Shown: positions 28,640 through 38,895 of the stretch, piece by piece | Layout of the letters: each line of letters opens with the position of its first letter | How positions within the stretch are numbered: the stretch's first letter is position 1 | Position numbers and translations under genes: made by a program | Source of the DNA: Anabaena sp. PCC 7108 | GTDB taxonomy: Bacteria > Cyanobacteriota > Cyanobacteriia > Cyanobacteriales > Nostocaceae | Length of the DNA: 64,000 nt | Direction: 5' to 3' | Assembly (NCBI RefSeq): GCF_000332135.1 | Contig: NZ_KB235896.1 | Location: 5,413,356-5,477,355 of the forward strand | The notes under the pieces: model-generated | The model's database searches: none | Seen by the model: only the letters and a program-made list of their open reading frames with translations | Told to the model about the DNA's origin: nothing

Positions 28640-29019
28640 GGTATAGGAGGTTTCACAGGACGATAATCTTTTTCATCGCTTTGCCCGTGCTGTAAAACAG
28701 CATTAACAACTATACAAGGTTCTTTACTAAGATTAATTGCACCATGTAATACCCCCGGAGGAATTGTAATAATTGTTGGTTCTTTTTCATTCAAAAATGT
28801 ATATTGATATTCACGGTTGTGCAGAGTAGTTATTAAAATCTGTCCCTTCACCACTAATAATTGATCCGTTTGATGTCTATGCACAAACATATTATCTATA
28901 AAATTACCAGAAACATGAACCAACGTAGTTTGATTACTACTAGCTAAAGAGTAAAATGAAACCATTCCGACTGTCATTGAATCTAACTTGCGAATTTCAA
29001 TTCTTTTACTGCCAGTCAT
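28585..29019 (-). CDS. Cupin-domain protein
   Basis: The 144-residue single-domain cupin has motif 1 in MFVHRHQTDQLLVVKGQI and motif 2 in ITIPPGVLHGAINLSKEP. Its layout resembles WxcM-like or dTDP-sugar epimerase-like cupins. LVHVSGNFIDNMFVHRHQTD suggests a metal site with two histidines in motif 1 and one in motif 2. The substrate is unknown and no sugar genes are adjacent. Confidence 0.8.
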   Translation of the reverse strand: MTGSKRIEIRKLDSMTVGMVSFYSLASSNQTTLVHVSGNFIDNMFVHRHQTDQLLVVKGQILITTLHNREYQYTFLNEKEPTIITIPPGVLHGAINLSKEPCIVVNAVLQHGQSDEKDYRPVKPPIPYDIDWAKKLFREHSFSN

Positions 29020-29451
29020 TTTTGCACCTCTTTATTTTCCTAATTGGGTAAACCTAGGGACAGTGCCGTGAGCAACAAATAGTACAAAAACTCAGTTTGT
29101 AAGATGACAGAATATAGCTAAAACCTTGATTATTTCTACATTTGTGGTGAATTTAACAAATGAGTTTGATTTAGGTATAGATTATTTCATAGAAACCAAT
29201 ACCTAAAAGTATATTTAGTAACATTAATAAATTAATTTATCCTTTGTAGGACGAAAAGCTGTTCGTTTTTATCCCCTCTTTTGTGCAAAGCGAGATCGCC
29301 AGGGCTGACTTGTCAGTTCACAATTATTGTATATGTAGGTGTGAGCAGATAGTGAACACTTGAAATTGATGGCTAGTATTGCTCTCTAGGTAGAAGAAAT
29401 TAATAACAAAACAAGTCTATTTTGGTGAGAAAACTGTCTGTAGGTTTAAAA
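29020..29451. other. Intergenic, nothing recognised
   Basis: This 432-base gap between the cupin gene and the DUF2243 gene is AT-rich without clear repeats. The divergent promoters are presumably here. Confidence 0.3.
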
Positions 29452-29946
29452 ATGGCAGCAAATATTCAGGTTTTTCCTAAACGTTTACCACTAATTACTG
29501 CTGGAATTTTTTTAGGTTTAGGGCTAGGTGGTTTTGTAGATGGTATCCTGCTTCATCAAATCTTCCAGTGGCATCATATGTTAAGCAGTATTCGTCCCCT
29601 GACTACCGATACAAATACGGACGTAAACATGGTGTGGGATGGTTTATTTCATGCTTTGGATTGGGTATTAACTGTAATTGGAGTAACCTTGCTGTGGCGG
29701 GCAGGAGGGCGTGCTGATGTTCCTTGGTTATCACAAACATTTGGTGGTTCTTTGCTCATAGGTGCTGGGTTGTTCAATTTAGTAGAAGGAGTAATTAATC
29801 ATCAAATTCTGGGTATCCATCATGTGAAACCAGGACCAAATCAATTAGCTTGGGATATAGGTTTTTTGGCCTTGGGTGGGTTGTTTGTTGTCATTGGGTG
29901 GATTATGATACATCAAGAGCGAAATTATGGGGAGCAATCTAGTTAA
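29452..29946 (+). CDS. DUF2243 membrane protein
   Basis: The product has about 164 residues from the ATG at 29452; an upstream GTG at 29422 is less likely. Four hydrophobic segments are visible (ITAGIFLGLGLGGFVDGILL, ALDWVLTVIGVTLL, GSLLIGAGLFNLVEGVI, IGFLALGGLFVVIGWIMI). Conserved histidines occur in LHQIFQWHHML, NHQILGIHHVKPG and LFHALDW, the hallmark of DUF2243. The His-rich lumenal or periplasmic face suggests metal or heme binding. It is convergent with cutA, overlapping by 4 bases at the stop codons. Confidence 0.88.
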   Translation: MAANIQVFPKRLPLITAGIFLGLGLGGFVDGILLHQIFQWHHMLSSIRPLTTDTNTDVNMVWDGLFHALDWVLTVIGVTLLWRAGGRADVPWLSQTFGGSLLIGAGLFNLVEGVINHQILGIHHVKPGPNQLAWDIGFLALGGLFVVIGWIMIHQERNYGEQSS

Positions 29947-30278
29947 TTCAAGTTGATATCTGTAGCCTTGGTTTCTGTCATTAGCCAATTCAGGTAATCC
30001 TGATTTCCTTGTTCAATTGGTAAAGCCACCACACAAGGTACTTCATAAGAATGCACTGATTTTACCTTTTCCGTTAGTTCTGCAAATAAATCATGGCGCG
30101 ATTTCATAATTAAAATAGCTTCTTTTTCTACTTGTAATTCACCCTTCCACCAATAAATACTGTCCATGCCATCAATTATGTTGGCACAGGCAGCAAGACG
30201 AGCTTCTACTACGGCTTCACCTACATTAAGGGCTTCAGCACGGTCTTTACAAGTGACATAAATAAAAATAAATTCCAT
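29943..30278 (-). CDS. cutA: Divalent cation tolerance protein CutA
   Basis: The 111-residue protein has the CutA1 trimer features: MEFIFIYVTCKDRAEALNVG, LAACANIIDGMDSIYWWKGE and VHSYEVPCVVALPIEQGNQD. CutA1 forms very stable PII-like trimers. Roles in copper tolerance are debated and PII-like ligand binding has been proposed. The gene is intact. Confidence 0.93.
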   Translation of the reverse strand: MEFIFIYVTCKDRAEALNVGEAVVEARLAACANIIDGMDSIYWWKGELQVEKEAILIMKSRHDLFAELTEKVKSVHSYEVPCVVALPIEQGNQDYLNWLMTETKATDINLN

Positions 30279-30364
30279 GTTTTGACTGTTAACAGTTTTG
30301 ATTATTAATACTATGTCCGTTTGAACGGTTATTATATCTGCTTGGGGTAGTAATTGATAATTAA

Positions 30365-30615
30365 CAATACCTTAGCCAAAAAAAGAGCCTTGATAATTTT
30401 TGGCTTGCACTGGCAAAACTAAGCATACATAGGCGTTTCGATAAAAAGGTAGTTTGTCATCCCAAACCCTTATCCTACGGTTAATACGTTAAAAAAACCT
30501 TGTAGGAAACCTTAAAGGAATTTTTAGGACTGATTGTTTTTGCCAAGCCTCAGATAAATGGGAGTTAATGGTTAAAGCATCATCTTTTCACCCTCGTAAA
30601 TTGGCTAAGGTATTG
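30365..30615. mobile_element. 251-bp MITE-like element related to that at 18733
   Basis: The left end CAATACCTTAGCCAA and right end TTGGCTAAGGTATTG are exact 15-bp inverted repeats and differ from the 18733 element at one position. TTAA lies next to both ends, with one extra G on the right. No coding capacity inside. Confidence 0.65.
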
Positions 30616-31213
30616 GTTAATAAATCAACTTATATATCTGTAGTAATTACGGCAAGCCTTCTGGGAGAAATAGGAGAATGTATTTCATTTCAGATGTCAA
30701 ATTATAAAAGTCTGTTTTTTGTTGAAAATTAACAAGATGAACTGATTGAAAACATTGAAATATCCACCGCATAGTTGGATTGTTGATGGCTTTTACCAAT
30801 TGATTTTTTACAGTATAGTTTAAGGATTTTAACGCTGCTCTAATTTCTTTGATAATTTATTTAAGTCAGATTTTTTTCTATCTTGACTTTGCACAACTAA
30901 CCATCTTTGTTCTATATCTCCATAAGTTATTTTCTTCTGTGCATAAGAATATAGCCTTTCTCAGCTTAGTGAGGTACAGTAGCAACAAACAGTGGGTAAA
31001 CCAATTTGAATTAATCCTGCACGCTGTCCTCAAGACCGTTTTTCCCCAGTCTTGTTATTTTCCCCTAAGAAAATTAGCATTTGAACTCGCAGGCCAAAGT
31101 TTGTGAGGGAATTGACTTTGTTGGTGGATTTCTTTGTCCTGGTGTCACATACTCGATTGCGAGATTGATGGTATTTTATTTTTGCACAAACTCTTTTATC
31201 CTCATCGCCAGCT
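30616..31213. other. Gene-free, decayed region
   Basis: About 600 bases without a gene that I can support. Several short frames exist on both strands but none reads like a protein. Confidence 0.3.
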
Positions 31214-31250
31214 ATGACACTCAATTTATATTTACTGCGACATGGCGAAA
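31214..31250 (+). pseudogene. N-terminal stub of a histidine phosphatase
   Basis: The ATG at 31214 begins MTLNLYLLRHGET, the exact opening of histidine phosphatase/phosphoglycerate-mutase proteins (RHGE catalytic motif). At 31251 the reading frame enters the terminal repeat of the IS and ends after AILILKKMTN at 31285. Only about 13 genuine residues remain. Confidence 0.7.
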
Positions 31251-32656
31251 CAGCAATTCTCATTTTGAAAAAAATGACCAATTAACCTCAATTGAAACCT
31301 GAATATTTAGTACAAAAGAATTATATTTTCAAAAAAAAGGGAATAGCGCAACCTATTAGAGTAGGTGATGGGAGATGACGCACAGTAACGGAAACAATCG
31401 TTGAAAATAACAATCGAACAAATCTATTGAGTATTTATACTTAATAGATTAGAAATGATAGTCTGACAAAGAACTGGGAGATCCAGAAAAATAGTTCTCT
31501 ATGAAAAAAGAGAACTTAATCAAAATAAAAATTTATACTTATTGTCATTTCAGATAAAATTAGTGGGTTGAAAATAGTAATTATTCAAAAATGGACAAAA
31601 TAGTTCAAAAGGCAACAACCGTAGAAATTTCTGATTTAATGCAATTTCTACGTCAAGAATTAAATGACTTACCTGATGGAAGAAAACCAGGAAATAATAC
31701 ACAATATCAAGTAGAAGATGCAGTAATGGGAGCATTTTCAGTATTTTTTACTCAGTCACCTTCTTTTCTAGAGCATCAACGTTTGATGAAAAGTAGTAAG
31801 GGAAAAGATAATGTTGAAAGTTTATTTTCTTTGGCGAAAATTCCTGGTGATAATCAAATAAGAAACTTGCTAGATCCGGTGCCAGCCACGACAATTTTTG
31901 GAGCTTTTCAAACAGTCTATCAATGGTTAAAGTCAAATGGAGTGCTGAAAAAGTTTCTCTACTTAAACGAAGAAATTTTAATAGCTTTAGATGGTACAGA
32001 ATATTTTTCATCTCAAAAAATTAATTGTCCTCATTGTAATCAACGTCATCATCAAAATGGAAGTACGACTTATTTTCACGGCTGTATAACACCAATTGTG
32101 GTGTCTCCTAATCAAAAACAAGTAATTGGTTTAGAACCTGAATTTATAAAAAAGCAAGATGGATATCAAAAACAAGACTGTGAAAATGCGGCTGTTAAAA
32201 GATGGTTAAATAATAATCATCAATCTAAGTATGAATATCCCGTAACCCTTTTAGGGGATGACTTGTACTCTCGCCAACCTATCTGCAAATTAGCCATAGC
32301 ACAAGGATATAATTTTATTTTCGTTTGTCTTGATACTTCTCATAAAACCTTATATGAATGGCTAGATTTTTTAGAAAAGAGTGATGAAGTCAAAACTTGT
32401 GAAAAGAAACAGTGGAATGGAAGAAATAATCTAATTTATCGTTATCGTTATGCTAACAGAGTACCATTAAAAGATGGGGAATCAAGTCTGGAGATTAATT
32501 GGTGTGAATTAATAGTTATTAATGAGAAGACATCAAAAATCGTCTATCAAAATAATTGGATTACTAATCATACAATTACCAATGAAAATGTTGAAGATAT
32601 TGTCAAAGCCGGACGCAGCAGATGGAAAATTGAGAATGAAGGGAATAACGTTCTAA

Positions 32657-34159
32657 CTGGAGTTTAGACTAAGCCATGAAAAATGACCCAGCAGGGCTGA
32701 GTTAATCAGAGACTTAGGAAAAGTATGAATAACCTTGAGTATTAAACAGCAACAGAAGGTTCTTTAGGTGGTCGTGATACTGTTTTTTTAACAATGGGGC
32801 AGCGGTTTTTACGGTGACGCTGTTTTCCTGGTTCCCAACCAGAAGACTTTCCGCGAGGTTTGGGTGCAGAAGTGGGAGTACCAATGGCCGCAAAAACTCC
32901 ACCCATAGATTGAGCAACCCTTCCAGGGGTCAAATTACCCTGAGATTTTTGCCAAGGGAGAGGATTATCGGTAACAATATCACGAGCTAACCACAATTCC
33001 CAAGTCATCAACGGCATCAGGTCACTCCACCTTTCACATTGCTTAGGTGTACCAAAGTTTGGAACTGTCCAATGTAAACGTTGCTTTAAAAAGCGATACC
33101 AATGGTCAATGGTAAAGCGACGCAAGTAAAGACACCAAACTTCCTCTAGGGGTGGCATTTCTTCTCCTACCCAAGCCAACCACAAAGGTTTAGACACTCT
33201 CATGTTACCTTGCGCGTCCAGACGTTCAACTCTGATAATTAACATTGGGCTTGTGGCAGCTTTACGGAAATGTAAATCTTTCCACAATCTCAGACGCACA
33301 AGTCCTAATTTTGGGTCATTTATTTCTAATACAGATGTCGCCTCAGTCCATGTTGTTGGTTCATTGAGTTTAAATTTATCACCATGCTTCTTGGGTCGCC
33401 CCTTCCCAGAATAAGCTCCTGGTTCACCCCATAAACACAAGTTTGAACGCAACCGAACGAGAATATCTGCGGGAATGTTCGCAGTTTTTAAGACAAAAGG
33501 CGCACAACCATACTCACTATCCCAAACAGAAATTGGTCTGACAGGTAAATATTTACATACCTGTTTGAGTTGCCAAACTGCTTTTGAAATAGGACTTTCA
33601 GAACTTGTGATTCGTTCATGTCTTAAAGGTAATGCCCAACTCCCCTCTTTTTCTGGTATCCAGGCTATTGTGCTATATCCCTGTCCTACAGTTATTGGTT
33701 TATTTCCGGCGATGGATGTGCCACTATGTTGATAAGTTCTTTCTTTGAGTTTGACTGCATCTGGTCGTGACCAGTTCGTATGATCTCCTGCCAATAGAGG
33801 TCGCTCCACAGTTGGTATCTGTTTGATATATAGCTGCATCAATTTCTGTCGCTGTGGTCTGCTATCTTGTAATGCTTCATAGATGCTTGGCCACTTGCGT
33901 CTAAATACTGGTGATAAGGACAACTCTGCTAGGCAATAAACATTTCGAGTCAGTAATATCGCATCTGTCAATTCAAAGGTAGCGTCTTTCGCTTTGCCTA
34001 AATGTTGGTAGGCTGCTTGACGGAATTCTTCTAAGGAGGTACGTTTCATATTGGCGAGTAAGAGTAGGTGATTCTTCTCTTAGCTTCCGCCAAAAGGGGG
34101 ACTGTATTCAATCAGACTCCCTTTTTTCTTGAACATGACCGATTTAGTCTAAACTCCAG
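32657..34159 (-). mobile_element. Nested IS701-like insertion sequence
   Basis: The 1503-bp element has perfect inverted ends CTGGAGTTTAGACTAA and complement, flanked by TTCTAA on both sides. The true duplication may be 4 to 6 bases because the ends are ambiguous. It sits inside the transposase gene of the outer IS and looks fully intact, so it is the younger insertion. Confidence 0.88.
32742..34049 (-). CDS. IS701-like DDE transposase
   Basis: An intact 435-residue transposase starts MKRTSLEEFRQAAYQHLGKA. The DDE-type motifs are PLLAGDHTNWSRPDAVKL (first Asp), PISVWDSEYGCAPFV (second Asp) and the C-terminal YLRRFTIDHWYRFLKQRLHW with the glutamate-region helix, followed by a basic, Pro-rich tail. 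It belongs to the cyanobacterial group of IS701-like transposases with an N-terminal helical domain. The reading frame is undamaged, and the element is probably still mobile. Confidence 0.88.
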   Translation of the reverse strand: MKRTSLEEFRQAAYQHLGKAKDATFELTDAILLTRNVYCLAELSLSPVFRRKWPSIYEALQDSRPQRQKLMQLYIKQIPTVERPLLAGDHTNWSRPDAVKLKERTYQHSGTSIAGNKPITVGQGYSTIAWIPEKEGSWALPLRHERITSSESPISKAVWQLKQVCKYLPVRPISVWDSEYGCAPFVLKTANIPADILVRLRSNLCLWGEPGAYSGKGRPKKHGDKFKLNEPTTWTEATSVLEINDPKLGLVRLRLWKDLHFRKAATSPMLIIRVERLDAQGNMRVSKPLWLAWVGEEMPPLEEVWCLYLRRFTIDHWYRFLKQRLHWTVPNFGTPKQCERWSDLMPLMTWELWLARDIVTDNPLPWQKSQGNLTPGRVAQSMGGVFAAIGTPTSAPKPRGKSSGWEPGKQRHRKNRCPIVKKTVSRPPKEPSVAV

Positions 34160-34651
34160 TTCTAAAAAATCATGGTTATAATTTAGAACACAACTTTGGT
34201 CATGGTCAAAATCATTTATGCGAGTTTTTATTGTCTTTAAATTTACTGGCATTTTTATTTCATACTGTTTTAGATTTAGTCAATGATACTTATCAAAAAG
34301 TTCGTGAGTTATTAGCCACTCGTACTACTTTCTTTAATGATATTCGTACTTTATTAAAATATTTTTGGTTTCCCGATTGGTCGGCTTTTTTCTTATTTAT
34401 TCTTACAGAAAATGTTCCATTTAAAAAAGTTAACTCTAGTTGAAAATATCTCAATTTTGAAGGAGGTGAAAAAGATTATTTATTGATAAAAAACACATAG
34501 TTAGTCCTAATTTCAGCTATATTTATAAGTTGGAATCAGTTTCCTATGTCCATTTTCAAAAAATCTATCTATCTTCAGATTATCATGATGATGATTTTTT
34601 TCTAAAAGATCATTAGAACAAGATTTTCTTGTGTTGATACACAACTTTATC

Positions 34652-37180
34652 TTATTTTATTTTCAAAATGAGAATTGCTGCTGCAAACCAGTCTTGTTGT
34701 CGTTGAATTGATAAATTAAAGTCTTTCAAGTCTGCATTGTGACTAACCCGCAGTTTTTCCCCTTCTGGCCAAGCCATGACGACACTGTTTCCCAGTGTTT
34801 GCAGTTCTAGCAGCAGTTCTAAACAATCTTCTGCTTCTTCTATTGCCCATTCACCATCTTGTTCTTCAATGCGCGTTAAGGTGGGACAGGCGGCGATCGC
34901 ATTTTTAGCAAGTTCTTTCTCTTCAGTGAGGTTGCGTTTAGTTTGCAGACGTTTACCTTCAATTTCGGCAATGACTGTTTCACCACCTGCACCGGGACGG
35001 AAGTATGGGCCACCTTGGGTAAAAGGACGAGATAAGAGGGTGATTTTCAAGCCAGAATTGGCAGGTAAAAGGTGAATATGGGGTAGTGTTTGGGCGGGGA
35101 CTTCTTCGGCATTTTCTAGTCCACCACCGATGTCAGAATGGACGGTAACGATGCCAGAGACGGCATTAATAGCTGCTAAAACTTGCTTTTCGGCGATCGC
35201 AGGGACGTTTAATTTGTTATCTTTACCAATAATCTCGGCAATGCGTCTGTGTTCAGCTTTAATTTCAATAACTTTGATGCGGGTAGGGGTTTCTTTAATA
35301 TGCAGAATGTTCTGTGATTCTGGTAATTTGGGCGAAAATTCCAAGGTGAGACGACCTTGTTTTTCTTTTTTCACCAGTAGTTCCGGTTCTCCTTTGACGA
35401 TTTCTACCCGGATATTAGGCGTATCTTCCCAAAAAACTACTGGGTGTCCAATTAACGCCAAGATGGCTTTTTCGTTGAACATATAATCAACTTTGCCGTA
35501 ATAGCCCTCATTGTATGTCTGAATACAACCACAGATCCGCATATCCTGGGGTGTGACGTAATCAAACTCAGCTAATCCACTACTAAGACGTTTAAGGGCT
35601 ATGGCACGACCTTTACTCCATTCTCCTTTGGTATTAACTTTTTGTTCTTTTGGTTGCAAGACACATTTGCTGGGATAGAAGGTAATGAACCATGCTAACC
35701 GCATTTCTGACTCTGGTTTGCCAGGGGTTTGTGGTTGTTTCTGGAGATTTGCTAGGGCATTGAGGCACATTTCCCAAGCTTCTTGGGGTTGGATTATATC
35801 TACTATGGTTTGGATGCCGCTATCTTCTCGGAGTGCTGCTGCTTGTTGTTTATAGTTACTACTGGGTTTGAGTCGGGATAGAAGTTCTGCGGTTTCCATT
35901 GTCAGCCAGTGATGACAGGATGCGAGCGATCTCCGATATAATGGTTCTAGTAAATCAGGTAAGCGTTTTTTGGCACTCTCAGCATCCATCCAGTAAAGGC
36001 ACAGAGAACAAAACAATGTTTGTAAGCTATTTTCTTCTTCCACCGAAGCAATATAGGCACTTACTACAAGTTCTTTTTGAGTAATATCACCTCGCTGAAC
36101 TTGCAATACCATTTTCAGTCTGGCATAAACAAATGTGAGCCAATGATCTGATTCACGGGACATTAATGTGGCATACTCTTCTGCTTCTTTGAGGCGTTCT
36201 GCTGAACCATCTTTTAACAATGCTAGGATAAAAAATAAGCCGCCCATTGTATTAAAATATATTGAGCGTTTGCCTGTGGCTTTTTTTATAGCTTTGAGGG
36301 CATCTGTATAATACTTAATGGCTTGTTCATTTTCACCCCGCACAAAACTCAACCAACCCCAATAAATAGGGGCGTTATTTTGATATTCCTCTGATATCCG
36401 CTTTAAACTATCCTCTGCTTCTGCGGTATCACCCCGCAATAGGAATTGTTCTGCTAAAATCAGATTTAGATAATCTGAAGCATATTTTCCATTTTCACAA
36501 CATTCTTCGTCCAGCATCATAAACGCATCTTCGCATCCAGACAATTTTAATGTCGAATTGAAGAGGATGCTAGATATACTACGTTCATATAATTCTTTTG
36601 GTAATGTCTTAAACCAATTTTCGTCAAATGGGTTATTGCATATCTGCTCAAAAATATTTTCTATGACTATTTTTTCTGTATGATTACTGTAATTTTGGTA
36701 ATCTTCAATTTGCTTATTAATAAAATTAAGGTCTTGGCGGTAAAGACCAATGCGGATTTCTCTGATACACTGGCGCAGACTGCGGAACATCCGCGAATTC
36801 TTGTTCCAGTGATTACTTACAGGTAGTTTTTCCTCTACGGCTTTAACTAATATCTCAAATTTTCCCGTTTCTATTGCATGACGAGTAGCAATTTCTGTGA
36901 GTAATGGATGACATTCAGGACCTAACTTGTTTTCCTTAACTAGCAAAAGTGCTATTACCAATTTTTCAATTTGGTAATTGAGGGTTGTAGTAGTCCAAGG
37001 TCTATTCTTTTCGTCTAAGGCAGCAGTTTGCGAAAGACAACTGAGAAATGAACTTTTGTCTATCGGTGCATAAATTATCGAAAACAATTGGATAATTTTT
37101 TGGATAGCAGGGGATAAATCAAAGTATTTTTTAGCGAGTTGTGTTTGTAGTTGAGTGGAATTAGGGTTAAAATCGGACAT
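34652..37180 (-). pseudogene. N-terminal 840 residues of a large SNF2-type helicase
   Basis: The 842-residue frame starts MSDFNPNSTQLQTQLAKKYF. A long helical TPR-like region (about 200-480) and a beta-rich part follow, with SGIVTVHSDIGGGLENAEEV, RPFTQGGPYFRPGAGG, VVMAWPEGEKLRVSHNA and RQQDWFA near the end. In cyanobacterial and other bacterial SNF2 proteins this text precedes the ATPase lobes. Here the frame runs into the IS end and finishes with IS-encoded AILILKIK. All helicase motifs are therefore missing. Without the ATPase it should be non-functional, unless the N-terminal part acts alone. Confidence 0.72.
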
Positions 37181-37910
37181 GGTACTAATAATTGATACCG
37201 TTGTTAGGTATCTGGTGTAGATGTGCCAAAGCTGTAGAGCTTTTAGCAGGAATATTACCTTTTAGGTTATCAGATACATTGCTAGATTTTCTCAAAGTTT
37301 GGATCATTAAACATTTAATAACCTGCAATTCTGATTTAACCTGGAATAGTGCGTTACGTTTTGCTCTAGCGCAGCCATATCCGTAATCTACCAGGCATTT
37401 AACACATATTGTAACAGTGTTAGTTGGTTATTTTTATCGGAGGTTTCAACTGCATTTTGTGATCCATGGATCACATTTGTTGATCCAGAAATATTTGGGG
37501 ATTGTGGTTTTCGGTGCTATTTTTATGGTGTAGCAAACCCTAAACAATAATCGTTGCGAACCAAAAAGGGTAAATTGTCCGCTAAGGCTGAAATGCAAAT
37601 ATAGCAAGGGTTTCCAGACCATCTTGCAGGAAATTACACATATCTCGGCTTGGGGTTTCAAACAGCGTTAATGAATCGCTCCGCAGTGATACTGAATCAG
37701 CTTTTTCTATTTGTAGTTCAAGCTACCCCTACATAAATACCAATAAATTCTTAGAGGAAAAGTTTAAGGATGATAACATCGCCCCAGAAGGTTATATTGG
37801 TTTGGTTTTAATTCCCACAATATTACAGTTTTGCGGTTTCCTCTCAGAAAATTCCTCAGTGATTACATTTACTCCAAATAATTACTTTTTGGTTTCCTCT
37901 AAGAATTTTA
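37181..37910. other. Gene-free region with repeat copy 1 and motif copies
   Basis: About 730 bases without a supported gene. It includes the first copy of the 92-bp direct repeat (37442-37533) and three of five copies of the TTTCCTCTAAGAA motif (37748, 37835, 37893). Confidence 0.4.
37442..37533 (+). repeat. 92-bp direct repeat, left copy
   Basis: It is identical to 40653-40744 except for four bases (about 96 percent). It contains a perfect 18-bp palindrome TGTGATCCATGGATCACA at 37458-37475. Confidence 0.9.
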
Positions 37911-38536
37911 TTGAAAGCCCCGGTGGATTTTCCTCACTTGTATACTGGAATTAAACTTTCATCTGGTAACTTGGGTATGAATGCAATCACCGGAACAATT
38001 ACAATTAACGTACAGGATGACAATGGCCAATATATTTGTCAGATGTCATCTTCTCTTGAACACCCCAGAAATAAAATTCGTTGTTGTGGTCAAACCCCAG
38101 AACACGCCATAGCCATTGCCTTAGAACAGTTAGCTAGTGAATATCGTCAAATTGTTGAAGAACGTCAAAATATAGATTGGGATTTAGTTGAACGCTCGGA
38201 AACTGGAGAACCAATTACCAAGCATTATCATGTAATTTTGCATTATGAACGCATTGCTGAATCAGAATCTAAGTTTGAAGCTATGCACGATACAATTATG
38301 GGAAATACCGTTGTTGAAAATGCCAAAATCACCCTGATTGAGATTGATGCAGATTTACCAATTGATCCTTTAACAAGATGACCTGTTGTTTCCTCTAAGA
38401 ATGATGAAAAGGTTAACCCCAATATTGTAAAAAATCAGCATCTATCACTGGTTTTATGGTTCTCAGTGTTTTGCATTCTGTGTTGGAAAATAAACTAAGT
38501 TGTTCCATACTACTGTCAAAATTTTCTTAGAGGAAA
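37748..38536. repeat. Five dispersed copies of TTTCCTCTAAGAA
   Basis: The copies are at 37748-37760 (inverted), 37835-37847 (one mismatch), 37893-37905, 38389-38401 and 38524-38536 (inverted). They bracket the gene at 37911, and the third copy sits immediately before its start codon. Function unknown. Confidence 0.7.
37911..38381 (+). CDS. Unrecognised 156-residue protein
   Basis: The frame opens at a TTG at 37911 (MKAPVDFPHLYTGIKLSSGN); an ATG at 37978 would shorten it by 22 residues. The product is soluble and beta-rich (AITGTITINVQDDNGQYICQ) with a helical middle (TPEHAIAIALEQLASEYRQI) and an acidic end. I recognise no family. The start lies five bases after one copy of the TTTCCTCTAAGAA motif, and further copies flank both ends, so the repeats may regulate it or may be edges of a small mobile unit. 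Confidence 0.6.
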   Translation: MKAPVDFPHLYTGIKLSSGNLGMNAITGTITINVQDDNGQYICQMSSSLEHPRNKIRCCGQTPEHAIAIALEQLASEYRQIVEERQNIDWDLVERSETGEPITKHYHVILHYERIAESESKFEAMHDTIMGNTVVENAKITLIEIDADLPIDPLTR

Positions 38537-38550
38537 CTTTAAAAGTTACC

Positions 38551-38895
38551 CTATACTTCCTCCAAATAATTTATCACTGCTTCCAATTCTGCCATTGCTT
38601 GATTAAAACGATTCAACATTGCTTCTGCTATTTCTGATTCACTATTAACACTTTGTAATTTTTCTCTCACTATATGGTCAAGTGCTTCTATCCACAGTGA
38701 TAAATTGGTATTTTGTACTGCCGTTAATAACCCCATATTGGTAAGTACAGATAAGTGAAATCCTAAATTATCTTGTCCGCCGTAACCTAGATAACCACTC
38801 CAAAGTTCTAGTTTTTGTGGGGTAAATTCTGAATATTGCTCAAAAGTAATTCCACTGGGTTCTAATTGTGGTTGTGGTAAAGGTGGTTGAGTCAT
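38551..38895 (-). CDS. Unrecognised 114-residue protein
   Basis: This protein has a proline-rich N-terminus (MTQPPLPQPQLEPSGITFEQ) and is then helical (YSEFTPQKLELWSGYLGYGG, EALDHIVREKLQSV, MAELEAVINYLEEV). It overlaps the upstream gene at 38892 by 4 bases (ATGA-type), so the two are translated together. There is no membrane segment. No family is recognised; it looks like an accessory gene of plasmid or island type. Confidence 0.55.
   Translation of the reverse strand: MTQPPLPQPQLEPSGITFEQYSEFTPQKLELWSGYLGYGGQDNLGFHLSVLTNMGLLTAVQNTNLSLWIEALDHIVREKLQSVNSESEIAEAMLNRFNQAMAELEAVINYLEEV

Larger units (their letters stand above)
31591..34443 (+). pseudogene. Transposase of the outer IS, split by the nested IS
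   Basis: The 5' part (31591-32656) encodes MDKIVQKATTVEISDLMQFL, the catalytic-type segment EILIALDGTEYFSSQ, a CPHCNQRHHQNG zinc-like knuckle, YPVTLLGDDLYSRQP, and breaks at WKIENEGNNVL. The 3' part resumes at 34166 with KNHGYNLEHNFGHGQNHLCE and ends PFKKVNSS at 34443. Joining across the nested IS restores a continuous protein of about 450 residues. It is inactive as it stands unless the nested element excises precisely. Confidence 0.82.
31251..34680 (+). mobile_element. IS element carrying a second, nested IS
   Basis: The terminal inverted repeats CAGCAATTCTCATTTTGAAA (left) and its complement (right, ending at 34680) are near perfect. Without the nested 1.5-kb element the IS is about 1.92 kb. 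Its flanks belong to two different genes, so its insertion was accompanied by deletion or recombination. The transposase resembles unclassified (ISNCY-type) families. Confidence 0.82.

Noticed and set aside
30849-31302. Several 70-90 residue frames on both strands
   Set aside because: They overlap each other, have no recognisable motifs and poor starts; only the short histidine-phosphatase opening at 31214 reads as real protein.
37458-37475. CRP box
   Set aside because: The palindrome has TGTGA and TCACA but an 8-base spacer instead of 6, and it lies inside a dispersed repeat; not called as a regulatory site.
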